Assembly: GCF_001687545.1 (NCBI RefSeq)
Contig: NZ_CP016545.1
Coordinates: 1,349,001-1,413,000 of the forward strand
Length of the DNA stretch: 64,000 nucleotides
Reading direction: 5' to 3'
DNA from: Paraurantiacibacter namhicola
GTDB lineage: Bacteria; Pseudomonadota; Alphaproteobacteria; Sphingomonadales; Sphingomonadaceae
The position numbers and the translations under genes are program-made. The first letter of the stretch is position 1. The number at the start of each line of letters is the position of its first letter. The notes beneath the pieces were generated by a model. It was not told the origin of the DNA. It saw only the letters and a list, made by a program, of their open reading frames with translations, and did no database searches. Positions 10,152-17,795 of this stretch are shown in pieces.

Positions 10152-11104
10152 GCGGGCGGCTGAACCTCACCCTCCTGCTTGCGCTGGCCGTTGCCGTGCC
10201 GCTGTCGCTGCTGGCCGGGCGCGTTTGGATCGACCCGGGCAGCACGGCCAATGCAGCGGTCATCCTTGGCGAGCTGCGCCTGCCGCGCGCCGTACTGGCC
10301 ATCGTGATAGGCGCAGGTCTGGGGGCGAGCGGCGCGGCCATGCAGGGATACTTGCGCAACCCGCTGGCCGACCCCGGCCTGTTCGGCATCGCCCCGGGCG
10401 CGGCCCTGGGCGCGGTGATGGCGCTGTGGTTCGGCTATGCCAGCGCGCCCGTGCTGGTCCCGCTGTTCGCGCTGGTGGGTGCGGGCGGGGCGATGGCGCT
10501 GCTGGCCCTGATCGCCGGGCGCACCGGAGGCATCGCGCTGTTCACTCTGGCGGGCCTCATGATCTCCAGCCTGGCGGGCGCGCTGACCAGCCTGGCCATC
10601 AGCCTTGCGCCCAACGCCTTTGCCATGAGCGAGATTGTGACATGGCTGTTCGGCGCGTTGACCGACCGCGGCTGGCCCGACGTTTGGCTGGCCGTACCGC
10701 TGACGCTGGCAGGCATCGCCGCGCTGATGCTGGCAGGTCGCAGCCTCGACGCGCTGACGCTGGGCGATGCGGCGGCGCGCAGCCTTGGCGTGCAACCGGG
10801 CAGGCTGGTCGCATTGCTGGTGGTGGGCATCGGCCTTGCCGTGGGCAGCGGCGTCGCGGTGGCGGGCATCGTTGGCTTTGTCGGCCTGATCGTCCCGCAC
10901 CTCGTCCGCCCGCTGACAGACAAGCGGCCCGGATCGCTGATCGTACCGAGCGCGCTGGCAGGGGGCCTGCTGGTGCTGGTGGCGGATGTGATCTGCCGCG
11001 TGGTGCCGCTGGTGACGGAGCTGCGCCTCGGCATCGCGCTCAGCCTGATTGGCGCGCCCTTCTTCCTGATGCTGCTGCTGAAGATGCGGAGGGGCGCGGT
11101 ATGA
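10148..11104 (+). CDS. btuC: Cobalamin ABC transporter permease (FecCD family)
   Basis: Inner-membrane permease of the B12 importer, 318 residues, with about ten hydrophobic helices. Family marks are RLPRAVLAIVIGAGLGASGAAMQGYLRNPLADPGLFGI near the N-terminus and GFVGLIVPHLVRPL in the C-terminal half, the loop that contacts the ATPase. The start ATG at 10148 overlaps the btuF stop (ATGA); a longer frame from 10085 would run inside btuF and is rejected. The stop overlaps the btuD start in the same way. Confidence 0.94.
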   Translation: MSGRLNLTLLLALAVAVPLSLLAGRVWIDPGSTANAAVILGELRLPRAVLAIVIGAGLGASGAAMQGYLRNPLADPGLFGIAPGAALGAVMALWFGYASAPVLVPLFALVGAGGAMALLALIAGRTGGIALFTLAGLMISSLAGALTSLAISLAPNAFAMSEIVTWLFGALTDRGWPDVWLAVPLTLAGIAALMLAGRSLDALTLGDAAARSLGVQPGRLVALLVVGIGLAVGSGVAVAGIVGFVGLIVPHLVRPLTDKRPGSLIVPSALAGGLLVLVADVICRVVPLVTELRLGIALSLIGAPFFLMLLLKMRRGAV

Positions 11105-11865
11105 GCGAACTGCACGCCAAGGCACTGTCGCTGGCAGGCAGGCTGAGCGATGTCTCGGCCAGCTTCGCGCCGGGGACGATCACCGCCATCTGCGGCCCGA
11201 ACGGCGCGGGCAAATCCACCCTGCTGCACATGCTGGCGGGCCTGCTGAAGCCCGACAGAGGCGAGGCTGCGCTGGACGGGCATAGCGTCAACGCCATGGA
11301 GCCGCAGGCACGTGCGCGGGCCATCGGTTTCCTGCCGCAGGATGCGGAAGTGGCCTGGGATGTCTCCGCCGCCAACCTCGTCGCGCTGGGTCGCCTGCCA
11401 CACCGCCTGACGGGCCGCAGCGAGGATGCCGAAGCGATCCGCAGCGCCATGGAAACGGCGGATGTGGCCGCGCTGGCCCATCGGCCCATGTCCACGCTGA
11501 GCGGCGGGGAAAAGGCGCGCGTGCTGCTCGCCCGCGTGCTGGCTGGTAGGCCGCACTGGATCCTGGCCGACGAGCCGCTCGCCGCGCTCGACCTTGGCCA
11601 GCAGATCGCGCAGCTGCGCCATCTGCGCCGGATTGCCGATGGCGGCACGGGCATCGTGTTGGTGCTGCATGACCTGTCGCTGGCCATGAACCATGCGGAC
11701 CGGGTTCTGGTGCTGGATGGCGGCGCGCTGGTGGCAGACGGCCCGCCCGCTCAGGCGCTGGACGCAGCCACAATCGCGCGCGTCTGGCAGGTCGATGCCA
11801 GCTGGATCGAGTACGGCGGAACCCACGCGCTGGCCATCGGTAATCAGGGCGATGGAGCCATTTGA
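11101..11865 (+). CDS. btuD: Cobalamin ABC transporter ATP-binding protein
   Basis: ATPase of the B12 importer, 254 residues. Walker A GPNGAGKST, signature LSGGEKARV, Walker B WILADEP and the switch His in VLHDLSLAMNHADR are intact. The Q-loop is in GFLPQDAEVAWD. The start at 11101 overlaps the btuC stop (ATGA); the same frame is open far upstream inside btuC but is not coding there. The 3' end overlaps the next small gene by 14 nt. The btuB-F-C-D order with overlapping ends indicates one mRNA under the riboswitch. Confidence 0.95.
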   Translation: MSELHAKALSLAGRLSDVSASFAPGTITAICGPNGAGKSTLLHMLAGLLKPDRGEAALDGHSVNAMEPQARARAIGFLPQDAEVAWDVSAANLVALGRLPHRLTGRSEDAEAIRSAMETADVAALAHRPMSTLSGGEKARVLLARVLAGRPHWILADEPLAALDLGQQIAQLRHLRRIADGGTGIVLVLHDLSLAMNHADRVLVLDGGALVADGPPAQALDAATIARVWQVDASWIEYGGTHALAIGNQGDGAI

Positions 11866-12178
11866 CGAAACGACGCGCGAGATCCTGCAGACCCGCTGGT
11901 TTTCGCTGACCCGGCATGAATTGCCCGATGCGGCCATGACGCGCGACTGGCCGGTGCATCTCGATCACTGCTTCCAGCGGATCCTGCTGGACAATGCCTG
12001 CCAGGGACCGTGGCGGGATCACATCGCGCCGCCCGCCTATCGCAACGCCAGCGACGACGTGCTGCTGGAGGCGATTGCGCTGGGCGAACTGGTGCTGGAC
12101 GGCCAGCGCGACCTTGCCGAACTCAACCGCAAATCGCTGGCTTGGCGCGGCAAGCTTCGTGGTGATAAGGACGCCTGA
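11852..12178 (+). CDS. Small conserved protein in the B12 uptake operon
   Basis: A 108-residue soluble protein starting MEPFDETTREILQTRW, overlapping btuD by 14 nt and so most likely translated from the same riboswitch-controlled mRNA. The middle contains RDWPVHLDHCFQRILLDNA and a patch ending in LNRKSLAWRGK. No membrane segment or signal. I have seen similar short proteins carrying a GCN5-acetyltransferase label, but no acetyl-CoA motif is visible and I would not call it that. The position suggests a role tied to cobalamin or to regulation of the operon; nothing in the sequence proves it. Confidence 0.75.
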   Translation: MEPFDETTREILQTRWFSLTRHELPDAAMTRDWPVHLDHCFQRILLDNACQGPWRDHIAPPAYRNASDDVLLEAIALGELVLDGQRDLAELNRKSLAWRGKLRGDKDA

Positions 12179-12221
12179 CGGGCGCGGGCCGGGACCGCGC
12201 CATAAGGGAGTCGCATCCACT

Positions 12222-13565
12222 ATGGTTCGCAAGCTGGCATTGAGGCTGGGCATGGCCATGCTCGCCGTGTCCGCCACGACTGCTTTCGCCCAGGAAGGGC
12301 AGGGCTCCGATGGCGGGCAGAGCCAGGTGCAGATGTCACCGGCGGAGCTGTTTGCCTTTGCCGATGCGGCGCGCGACCGGGGCGATTACGCAACGGCGGA
12401 GCAGGCTTATCGCGCGCTGACCGGCCACCCCGAACCCAGCCTGCGCAACGAGGCGCGTTTCCGCCTGGCGCGCATGTATGCGGACCAGATGGGTCGCTAT
12501 GCCGATGCCGCCGTCCTGCTGCGCGCGATCCTGGACGAACAGCCCGAAGCTTCGCCCGTGCGGCTGGAACTGGCCCGCGTGCTGGGACAGCTGGGCGATT
12601 TCTCCGGCGCGCGGCGGGAACTTCGCGCCGTGCAGACCGATACGCTGCCGCCCGAAGTGCAGCAGGTGGTGCGCTTCTACGCCAACGCGCTCGACGCCGC
12701 GAAGCCTTATGGCGCCAGCTTCGAAATCGCCTTCGCCCCCAGCACCAATATCAACCGCGCAACCGGGAACGAGACGCTGGAGACGGTGATCGGCGATTTC
12801 ACGCTGAGCGAGGATGCGCAGGCGAAATCGGGCGTCGGCCTGTCCGGCAAGGCGCAGGTCTATGGCCGGCTCCCGCTGGGGGAGCGGGCGCAGGTGCTTG
12901 CGCGGATTTCCGCCGATGCGGATATCTACAGGCAGAAGGATTTCAACGACATCGCGCTGACCGCCCAGGTGGGGCCGGAACTGCGATCGGGCAGTGACCG
13001 GATCGCGCTGGCCGCGACCGCCACTTATCGCTGGTTCGGGATGGAGCCGTATAGCTTCAGCTATGGCCTCACCGGGAATTTCCGCCATCCCCTGTCGCCC
13101 ACGTCCCAGCTGCGCGTGGATGCCACGGCGCTGCGGGAGGAGAATGAGCGCAACACGCTGCAATCCGGCGAGCGCTATGTCCTGTCCATCGGGCTCGACA
13201 AGGCATTCGACCAGAAAACCGGCGGTGGACTGCGCCTGAATGGGTCGCGCTTCGTCGCGGGCGATCCCGGCTTCTCGCTTGCCAGCGGCGGCATCAGCGC
13301 CTTTGCTTACCGCGAACTGGGCCGCACCACGGCGGTGCTGAATATCGGCTACAGCCGGCTGGAGGCGGACCGGCGCATCTTCCTCTACCCCCAGCGGCGC
13401 AAGGACGACCGGCTGACGACCAGCCTGTCCGGCACCTTCCGCCAGCTGACCTTCGGCCGCTTCGCGCCCCTGCTGCGCGTCAGATACGACCGCAACTGGT
13501 CGACCGTGGGGATCTATGACTTCAGCAGCCTGTCCGGAGAAGTGGGCGTAACGGCGGCGTTCTAA
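12222..13565 (+). CDS. Slam-type surface lipoprotein assembly modifier (DUF560-like outer-membrane protein)
   Basis: A 447-residue protein with a signal peptide (to about TTAFAQ), an N-terminal TPR-like helical domain (residues about 40-160: ADAARDRGDYATAEQAYRALT, RLELARVLGQLGDFSGARREL) and a C-terminal beta-barrel beginning FEIAFAPSTNINRATGN, the usual barrel opening of Slam proteins. It ends with Phe, as outer-membrane proteins do. Slam proteins move certain lipoproteins, notably TbpB-like ones, to the cell surface. ATG 12222 is preceded by AAGGGAG. Only 43 nt separate it from the previous gene; they contain a 7-bp GC hairpin (12181-12201) without a T-tract, so readthrough from the B12 operon is likely. 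A TbpB-like lipoprotein is encoded at 15889-17760. Confidence 0.85.
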   Translation: MVRKLALRLGMAMLAVSATTAFAQEGQGSDGGQSQVQMSPAELFAFADAARDRGDYATAEQAYRALTGHPEPSLRNEARFRLARMYADQMGRYADAAVLLRAILDEQPEASPVRLELARVLGQLGDFSGARRELRAVQTDTLPPEVQQVVRFYANALDAAKPYGASFEIAFAPSTNINRATGNETLETVIGDFTLSEDAQAKSGVGLSGKAQVYGRLPLGERAQVLARISADADIYRQKDFNDIALTAQVGPELRSGSDRIALAATATYRWFGMEPYSFSYGLTGNFRHPLSPTSQLRVDATALREENERNTLQSGERYVLSIGLDKAFDQKTGGGLRLNGSRFVAGDPGFSLASGGISAFAYRELGRTTAVLNIGYSRLEADRRIFLYPQRRKDDRLTTSLSGTFRQLTFGRFAPLLRVRYDRNWSTVGIYDFSSLSGEVGVTAAF

Positions 13566-13577
13566 CTCCGCGCAAGG

Positions 13578-14291
13578 TCAACCGCCGGTACCGACTGCCA
13601 CGCCTTGCGCAGTCTCGCTCTTGTCCCGCGCAGCCTCGGCAGCTTCGCCAAGTGCCTGGGCATTGACGGAGACGAGTTTCGGGTCGCCGCCCGGCTCGTC
13701 CACCACCAGCCACAGCGCACCGAGGCGGAAGAAGCCGCCTTCGCCCGGCACGACGGACAGCTCGCGAAGGTCCAGCCCCGCGAGCGTATCGAGCATTTCG
13801 GGTGTGAAGGCTTCGTCGAAGGCCGCGTCCAGCGCCTCGCCCTCCAGCAGGCGCTGGTTGCCGTTTTCGTCGATGTAGAGCAGCGGAATGCCGACTTCGG
13901 AGAGCAGCGCCGCCTTGTCGCGCCGCGTGGCTGCATCGCGAAGGCGCTTCAGCACGCGGTCGAAACGGCTGGCCGAGGTATTGGTGGCGCAGGAAATTGC
14001 GCCGCCCGTGGCCATGTCATGCGCCCGGTCGAAATCTTCGTCGCGCGTGTCCTGTTTCTCCCACACCAGCAGCAAGCAATCTTCGCCGCCCTTGGCCTCT
14101 ACGGCACGGGTCAGCGGGTCGGACTTGCCGCCTTTCGTGGCGGCGGTTTCCTGCGGCGCGGGCGTGTCGTCACCGGAATCGACAAATGCCCCGCACCCGG
14201 CAAGTACGGGTGCGAGGAGAAGGGCCAGAAAGGCCAGCGCCTGCTTAGGCAGAGCGATTGATTTCAGTGCGGAGTTCACGGGGGTCCTCAT
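13578..14291 (-). CDS. Putative lipoprotein of unknown function
   Basis: A 237-residue protein with a lipoprotein signal ending LLAPVLAGC, followed by an acidic, disordered stretch (DSGDDTPAPQETAATKGGKSD). Two further cysteines (EDCLLLVW and AISCATN) could pair in the periplasm. No known domain recognised. Its first 47 nt overlap the end of the lysozyme gene (14245-15003), so the two are likely coexpressed. It converges with the Slam gene, leaving only 12 nt between stops. Together with the lysozyme, the context hints at a cell-envelope role. Confidence 0.75.
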   Translation of the reverse strand: MRTPVNSALKSIALPKQALAFLALLLAPVLAGCGAFVDSGDDTPAPQETAATKGGKSDPLTRAVEAKGGEDCLLLVWEKQDTRDEDFDRAHDMATGGAISCATNTSASRFDRVLKRLRDAATRRDKAALLSEVGIPLLYIDENGNQRLLEGEALDAAFDEAFTPEMLDTLAGLDLRELSVVPGEGGFFRLGALWLVVDEPGGDPKLVSVNAQALGEAAEAARDKSETAQGVAVGTGG

Positions 14292-15003
14292 ACGCCGCTT
14301 CTAGGAAGATGTTGACCCTCCTTTCGCTGCGATAGACGAGGCCCCGCGCCAGCGCGCCGCCGGCATTGTGATAGGCCAGTTCATCGGCGATTGCCTGGTA
14401 ATCACCGGCCGAGATGGCCGCGTTCAGCTTCGGACTTTTGCCCGGCGAGACATTGCCTTCACCGACATTGTAAACGAGATCCACCAGCGCATCGAATTCG
14501 TGCTGGAACAGCGGCAAGTCGCCCACGAGCCGCGCCACGCCTGCCTCGGCAATGGCCAGGTCCTGCTCAAGGAATTCCAGCACCTGTTCTTCGGTCACAC
14601 GGTCGCCCACACTCAACCCATCGCCCGGCTTGATCAGATGGCCCACGCCGACGGTCGGATAGCCCGCCACATCGCGATAGACGGTGTAGCGCACGCCCTC
14701 TTCCTCGATCATTGCGGCCTTCAGCTCGTCACTGGCTTTCATCAGCGCGGCGCTGGTCCGAATGTCGGGTGCGACGCGTTCAATGGCCTGCTGCATGTTT
14801 ACCGACTGCTGCGTGCCGGGGACGGTTGCGGCAGTGGAAATGCCCATGATGCCGGCAGATGCGGCGAGCGCGATCTTGCGCTTGCGCATGCGGCCGGACA
14901 GGCGGCGGCGTCGGTTGCGCCAGCCGGTCTTCTTGCGCGCTTCCTGTTCTTCCTTCTGGCGACGAAGTGCTTCACGCTGCTTCAACTGGCGCGTCAGGCC
15001 CAC
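14245..15003 (-). CDS. Phage-type lysozyme (glycoside hydrolase family 24)
   Basis: Predicted muramidase of 252 residues from a GTG at 15003. Residues 1-45 are very basic and coiled-coil-like, followed by a short hydrophobic stretch (IALAASAGIMGISTAATV). The GH24 domain has the Glu-8-Asp-5-Thr catalytic arrangement in EEEGVRYTVYRDVAGYPTVGVGHL and the later DALVDLVYNVGEG block. It looks like a domesticated or host-type lysozyme rather than part of a prophage, since no phage genes adjoin. The frame remains open and coding-like for about 40 residues upstream (PNDPERVILPSFDDITSEPLP) without a standard start codon, so the true N-terminus is uncertain. Confidence 0.85.
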   Translation of the reverse strand: MGLTRQLKQREALRRQKEEQEARKKTGWRNRRRRLSGRMRKRKIALAASAGIMGISTAATVPGTQQSVNMQQAIERVAPDIRTSAALMKASDELKAAMIEEEGVRYTVYRDVAGYPTVGVGHLIKPGDGLSVGDRVTEEQVLEFLEQDLAIAEAGVARLVGDLPLFQHEFDALVDLVYNVGEGNVSPGKSPKLNAAISAGDYQAIADELAYHNAGGALARGLVYRSERRVNIFLEAAYEDPRELRTEINRSA

Positions 15004-15219
15004 CGCGTCCAGCTTGCGGATGTCCCGCTGAAGCTGTTCTGGCAGTGGTTCGCTCGTAATATCGTCGAAAGAGGGGAGGATGACGCGCTCCGGGTCGTTG
15101 GGAGATAGGTTCGCAGGTCCCTGTTGCGGGTGGACGGCCTCTTGCTGCCCACACCCACTAAACGGCTGGCGGCGGCAATCCTTTCCACGTCGCAGCCTTC
15201 GCAGGCCTCGACTCGTCGT

Positions 15220-15753
15220 TCATCGCAGCGAAATGCGCAGGATTTCCTCGTAGCGGGAGCCTTCGGGCGACAAATGGCTCTCGAACAGGGTAAAGTGTTC
15301 AACGTCCCACGGCGGCATTTCCAGCGTGGCATTCGCCGCAAGCCAGGACGCTGCGGGGCCGCTGGAGCGGTTGAGGCGCGCGGTGGTGACATGTGGCACG
15401 AACTTGCGCGCCTCCGCCTCCAGCCCCGCGCTGCGGCAGGCATGCTCCACCTGCCGGTGCAAGCGCAGCAGCGGCTCGCTCGGCTGCGCGCCCACCCACA
15501 CGGCGCTGGGCATACCCTTGCGCTCGAAATGCCCGCTTCCTGCCAGCGTCAGCGTGAAGGGCACAGCGTCGATGCGTTGCAGGGCAAGAGCTAGGTCATC
15601 CGCCCGTTCGGCGCTCATCTCGCCGCAGAAGCGCAGGGTCAGGTGCAGCTGCTCGTCATCCTGCCAGCGCGCGTTCTCGATACCCTGCTGGATATCCATC
15701 AGCGCGTCGCGGATGGCGGGGGGAGGGCGAAGGCCGACGAAGAGGCGATGCAT
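15220..15753 (-). CDS. thpR: RNA 2',3'-cyclic phosphodiesterase
   Basis: 2H-phosphoesterase that opens 2',3'-cyclic phosphate ends of RNA (former 2'-5' RNA ligase). From ATG at 15753 it is 177 residues and starts MHRLFVGLRPP, the family N-terminus. Both catalytic HxTx motifs are present: HLTL and HVTT. A frame reaching to 15870 would add 39 residues without family similarity. It lies upstream of the lysozyme gene on the same strand, separated by about 215 bp. Confidence 0.93.
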   Translation of the reverse strand: MHRLFVGLRPPPAIRDALMDIQQGIENARWQDDEQLHLTLRFCGEMSAERADDLALALQRIDAVPFTLTLAGSGHFERKGMPSAVWVGAQPSEPLLRLHRQVEHACRSAGLEAEARKFVPHVTTARLNRSSGPAASWLAANATLEMPPWDVEHFTLFESHLSPEGSRYEEILRISLR

Positions 15754-15888
15754 GGCGACACCTCTGGGCTTTCCCATGTTGCCCCGCAAGTCTCGCGCGC
15801 CAGAGCACGGCCTTGATCTGCAAACGTCCCTTGGTAATATGGCGCCCGTTACGCTGGCGGGATCCGGCATTTCGAGGGGTCGCAGACT

Positions 15889-17760
15889 ATGAATACGGTT
15901 CGTTTCGCTTCGCGGGCATCTGCCTGCGCATTGGCACTCGCTTTGGCTGCTTGCGGCGGCGGTGGTGGCGGAGGCGGCGTTGGTTCGACGCCTGGCCCCA
16001 TGCCGACACCTACGCCGACCCCGACCCCGACCCCGACACCCACGCCAACGCCCACCCCCACGCCGACGCCAACGCCGACGCCAACGCCAACGCCGACGCC
16101 CACCCCCACGCCAACCACGGCAAATGCGGACCTCATCGCCCCGCTGGTGAGCGAGAGCTTCACCAATGACGGTGCGCGCGCATCGGCGTCTTTCGACGCA
16201 GGCAATGGCCAGCAGGTTACCGGCACCGGCACGCAGGGCGCTGCGCCGGTCACCTTCTCCTACGATGCGGGCAGCAATTCCTACACGGTCACCGCCGGCG
16301 GCCTTAGCCAGACCTTCGGTTCCGGCACGCTGACGCAGCAGTCCCCCGCCGTGAACGTCTACACCGTCGTCAATGGCGCCACGACCGACACGCTGACCCT
16401 GACGCGGCCCGGCACCAGCGGGCGCTTCACTTACCAGTATGTCGGCGCAGGTTACTGGCAGCGGACCGTGCAGGGCGCCACCCGCGTGGACGGCACGCTC
16501 ACCGGCTTCACCTACGGCGTGGAAACGCCCGATGCGGACCTGCCGCGCACCGGCACCGCCACCTACGCCATCGACCTGCTAGGCGCGCTGACCCAGTCGG
16601 GCGAGGAAGGCGTCCTGTCCATCAACGGCAGCGGATCGCTGGTGGCGAACTTCCTTTCCGGCGCGATCGACGTGAACGCGCGCTTCAAGTCCTTCCGCGC
16701 CGACGGCTCGGCCACCTCCAACTCCACGTTCGACGGCAATTTCAGCGCCAGTGCGCAGCTGTCCTCCACCGGCAACAGCTTTACCGGCACGGGCACGGCG
16801 GTGTCCTTCGGGACTTACACCGGCGCGTTCAACGGGCGGTTCTACGGCCCCACGGCAGGGGAAGTGGGCGCGGTCTTCTCCGGTCTGAACGAGAATGGCT
16901 ACATCTTCTCCGCCGCCATCCTCGGCCGGCGTAGCGGCACGGGCACGACGCTCGCCACGCTGACATCGCCCACCACCTTCAAGACAGGGCTGGTGGCCGC
17001 GCTGTACACCGACACGGGCAGCGGCCTGGTGCTGGATACCGGCGCCATGACAGCGCAGCTGGACACGATCACCTACGATCCCACCACACAGAGTTACACT
17101 TTCCTCAGCTCGCCGGGCAATTTCGACTATTTCGGACGCGGTCAGTTCACCGTCGCCCCGAGCGACCGGGACGCCGCGCGCGATACGGCGGACTTCACCG
17201 CCTATGTCGGCGGCACGCCGGAGGACGAGCTGCAGGTGGATATCTTCAAGGGCCAGGTGAACGGCGTGGAGCTGACCTATTCCAGCTTCGCCCGCGTCAC
17301 GGGCACCAAGAAGGACGCAGGCGGCAACATCATGCAGCAATCCTTCACCTTCGTCCCCTTCGGCATCCTGACCCCGCGCGACCAGATCCCGGTGGCGGGC
17401 ACGGCCAACTATTCCGGCCGCATCTTCGGCTCCGGCCGCGATGCGAGCGGGCAGCTGGCTTACGAGCTGGGCGGCACCAGCACGCTGACCATCGACTTCG
17501 GCGCCTTCCGCGTGACCGGCTTCCTGATGCCCACCGGCCGCAGCCTGACCGGCGGCGCGGACATGGACTTCGGCAGCCTGGCGATCAGCGGATCGGTGGA
17601 CAGCACGTTCAACGGCTTTTTCGGCACGATCGACGGCAATGGCTCGCAGACCATCACCGGCTGGTTCTACGGCCCCAGCGCCAACGAATACGGCGCAATC
17701 TGGAACGCCTTCAGCGGCGACGTCGCGCTGGACGGCGTGACGGTGGGGACCAAGGACTGA
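15889..17760 (+). CDS. TbpB-like two-lobed surface lipoprotein with Pro-Thr stalk
   Basis: A 623-residue protein. The lipoprotein signal ends LALAAC and is followed by a Gly run and then about 20 Pro-Thr pairs (residues about 37-77), a likely stalk that holds the fold away from the membrane. The rest shows two lobes, each ending in the barrel signature of transferrin-binding-protein-like lipoproteins: FNGRFYGPTAGEVGAVFSG in the first and TGWFYGPSANEYGAIWNAF in the second; handle-type strands (TATYAIDLLGAL, TANYSGRIFGSG) precede each. Members of this group are Slam clients and bind varied host or nutrient ligands. A Slam gene lies 2.3 kb upstream on the same strand. The ligand is unknown; cobalamin is a speculative candidate from the context. 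Confidence 0.85.
   Translation: MNTVRFASRASACALALALAACGGGGGGGGVGSTPGPMPTPTPTPTPTPTPTPTPTPTPTPTPTPTPTPTPTPTPTTANADLIAPLVSESFTNDGARASASFDAGNGQQVTGTGTQGAAPVTFSYDAGSNSYTVTAGGLSQTFGSGTLTQQSPAVNVYTVVNGATTDTLTLTRPGTSGRFTYQYVGAGYWQRTVQGATRVDGTLTGFTYGVETPDADLPRTGTATYAIDLLGALTQSGEEGVLSINGSGSLVANFLSGAIDVNARFKSFRADGSATSNSTFDGNFSASAQLSSTGNSFTGTGTAVSFGTYTGAFNGRFYGPTAGEVGAVFSGLNENGYIFSAAILGRRSGTGTTLATLTSPTTFKTGLVAALYTDTGSGLVLDTGAMTAQLDTITYDPTTQSYTFLSSPGNFDYFGRGQFTVAPSDRDAARDTADFTAYVGGTPEDELQVDIFKGQVNGVELTYSSFARVTGTKKDAGGNIMQQSFTFVPFGILTPRDQIPVAGTANYSGRIFGSGRDASGQLAYELGGTSTLTIDFGAFRVTGFLMPTGRSLTGGADMDFGSLAISGSVDSTFNGFFGTIDGNGSQTITGWFYGPSANEYGAIWNAFSGDVALDGVTVGTKD
16003..16117 (+). repeat. Pro-Thr-coding hexanucleotide-like repeat tract
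   Basis: About 115 bp of imperfect 6-bp units (CCGACC, CCGACG, CCCACG, CCAACG) encode the Pro-Thr stalk of the TbpB-like lipoprotein. Third positions vary while the PT pattern is kept, showing selection on the protein. Such a tract can gain or lose units by slippage, changing stalk length in steps of two residues without a frameshift. Confidence 0.9.
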
Positions 17761-17795
17761 GGGTGAGGTAAGGGCGCTGGGCGGGCTGGCCGTGG

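Noticed and set aside
12181-12201. Terminator between the B12 operon and the Slam gene
   Set aside because: The 7-bp GC hairpin has no T-tract and is directly followed by the Slam ribosome site, so it is unlikely to stop transcription fully.
14245-15003. Prophage remnant around the lysozyme gene
   Set aside because: No holin, tail, capsid or integrase genes are near; an envelope-associated host lysozyme is more likely.
16003-16117. CRISPR-like repeat
   Set aside because: The units are 6 bp, contiguous and in frame within a lipoprotein gene; they encode Pro-Thr pairs.
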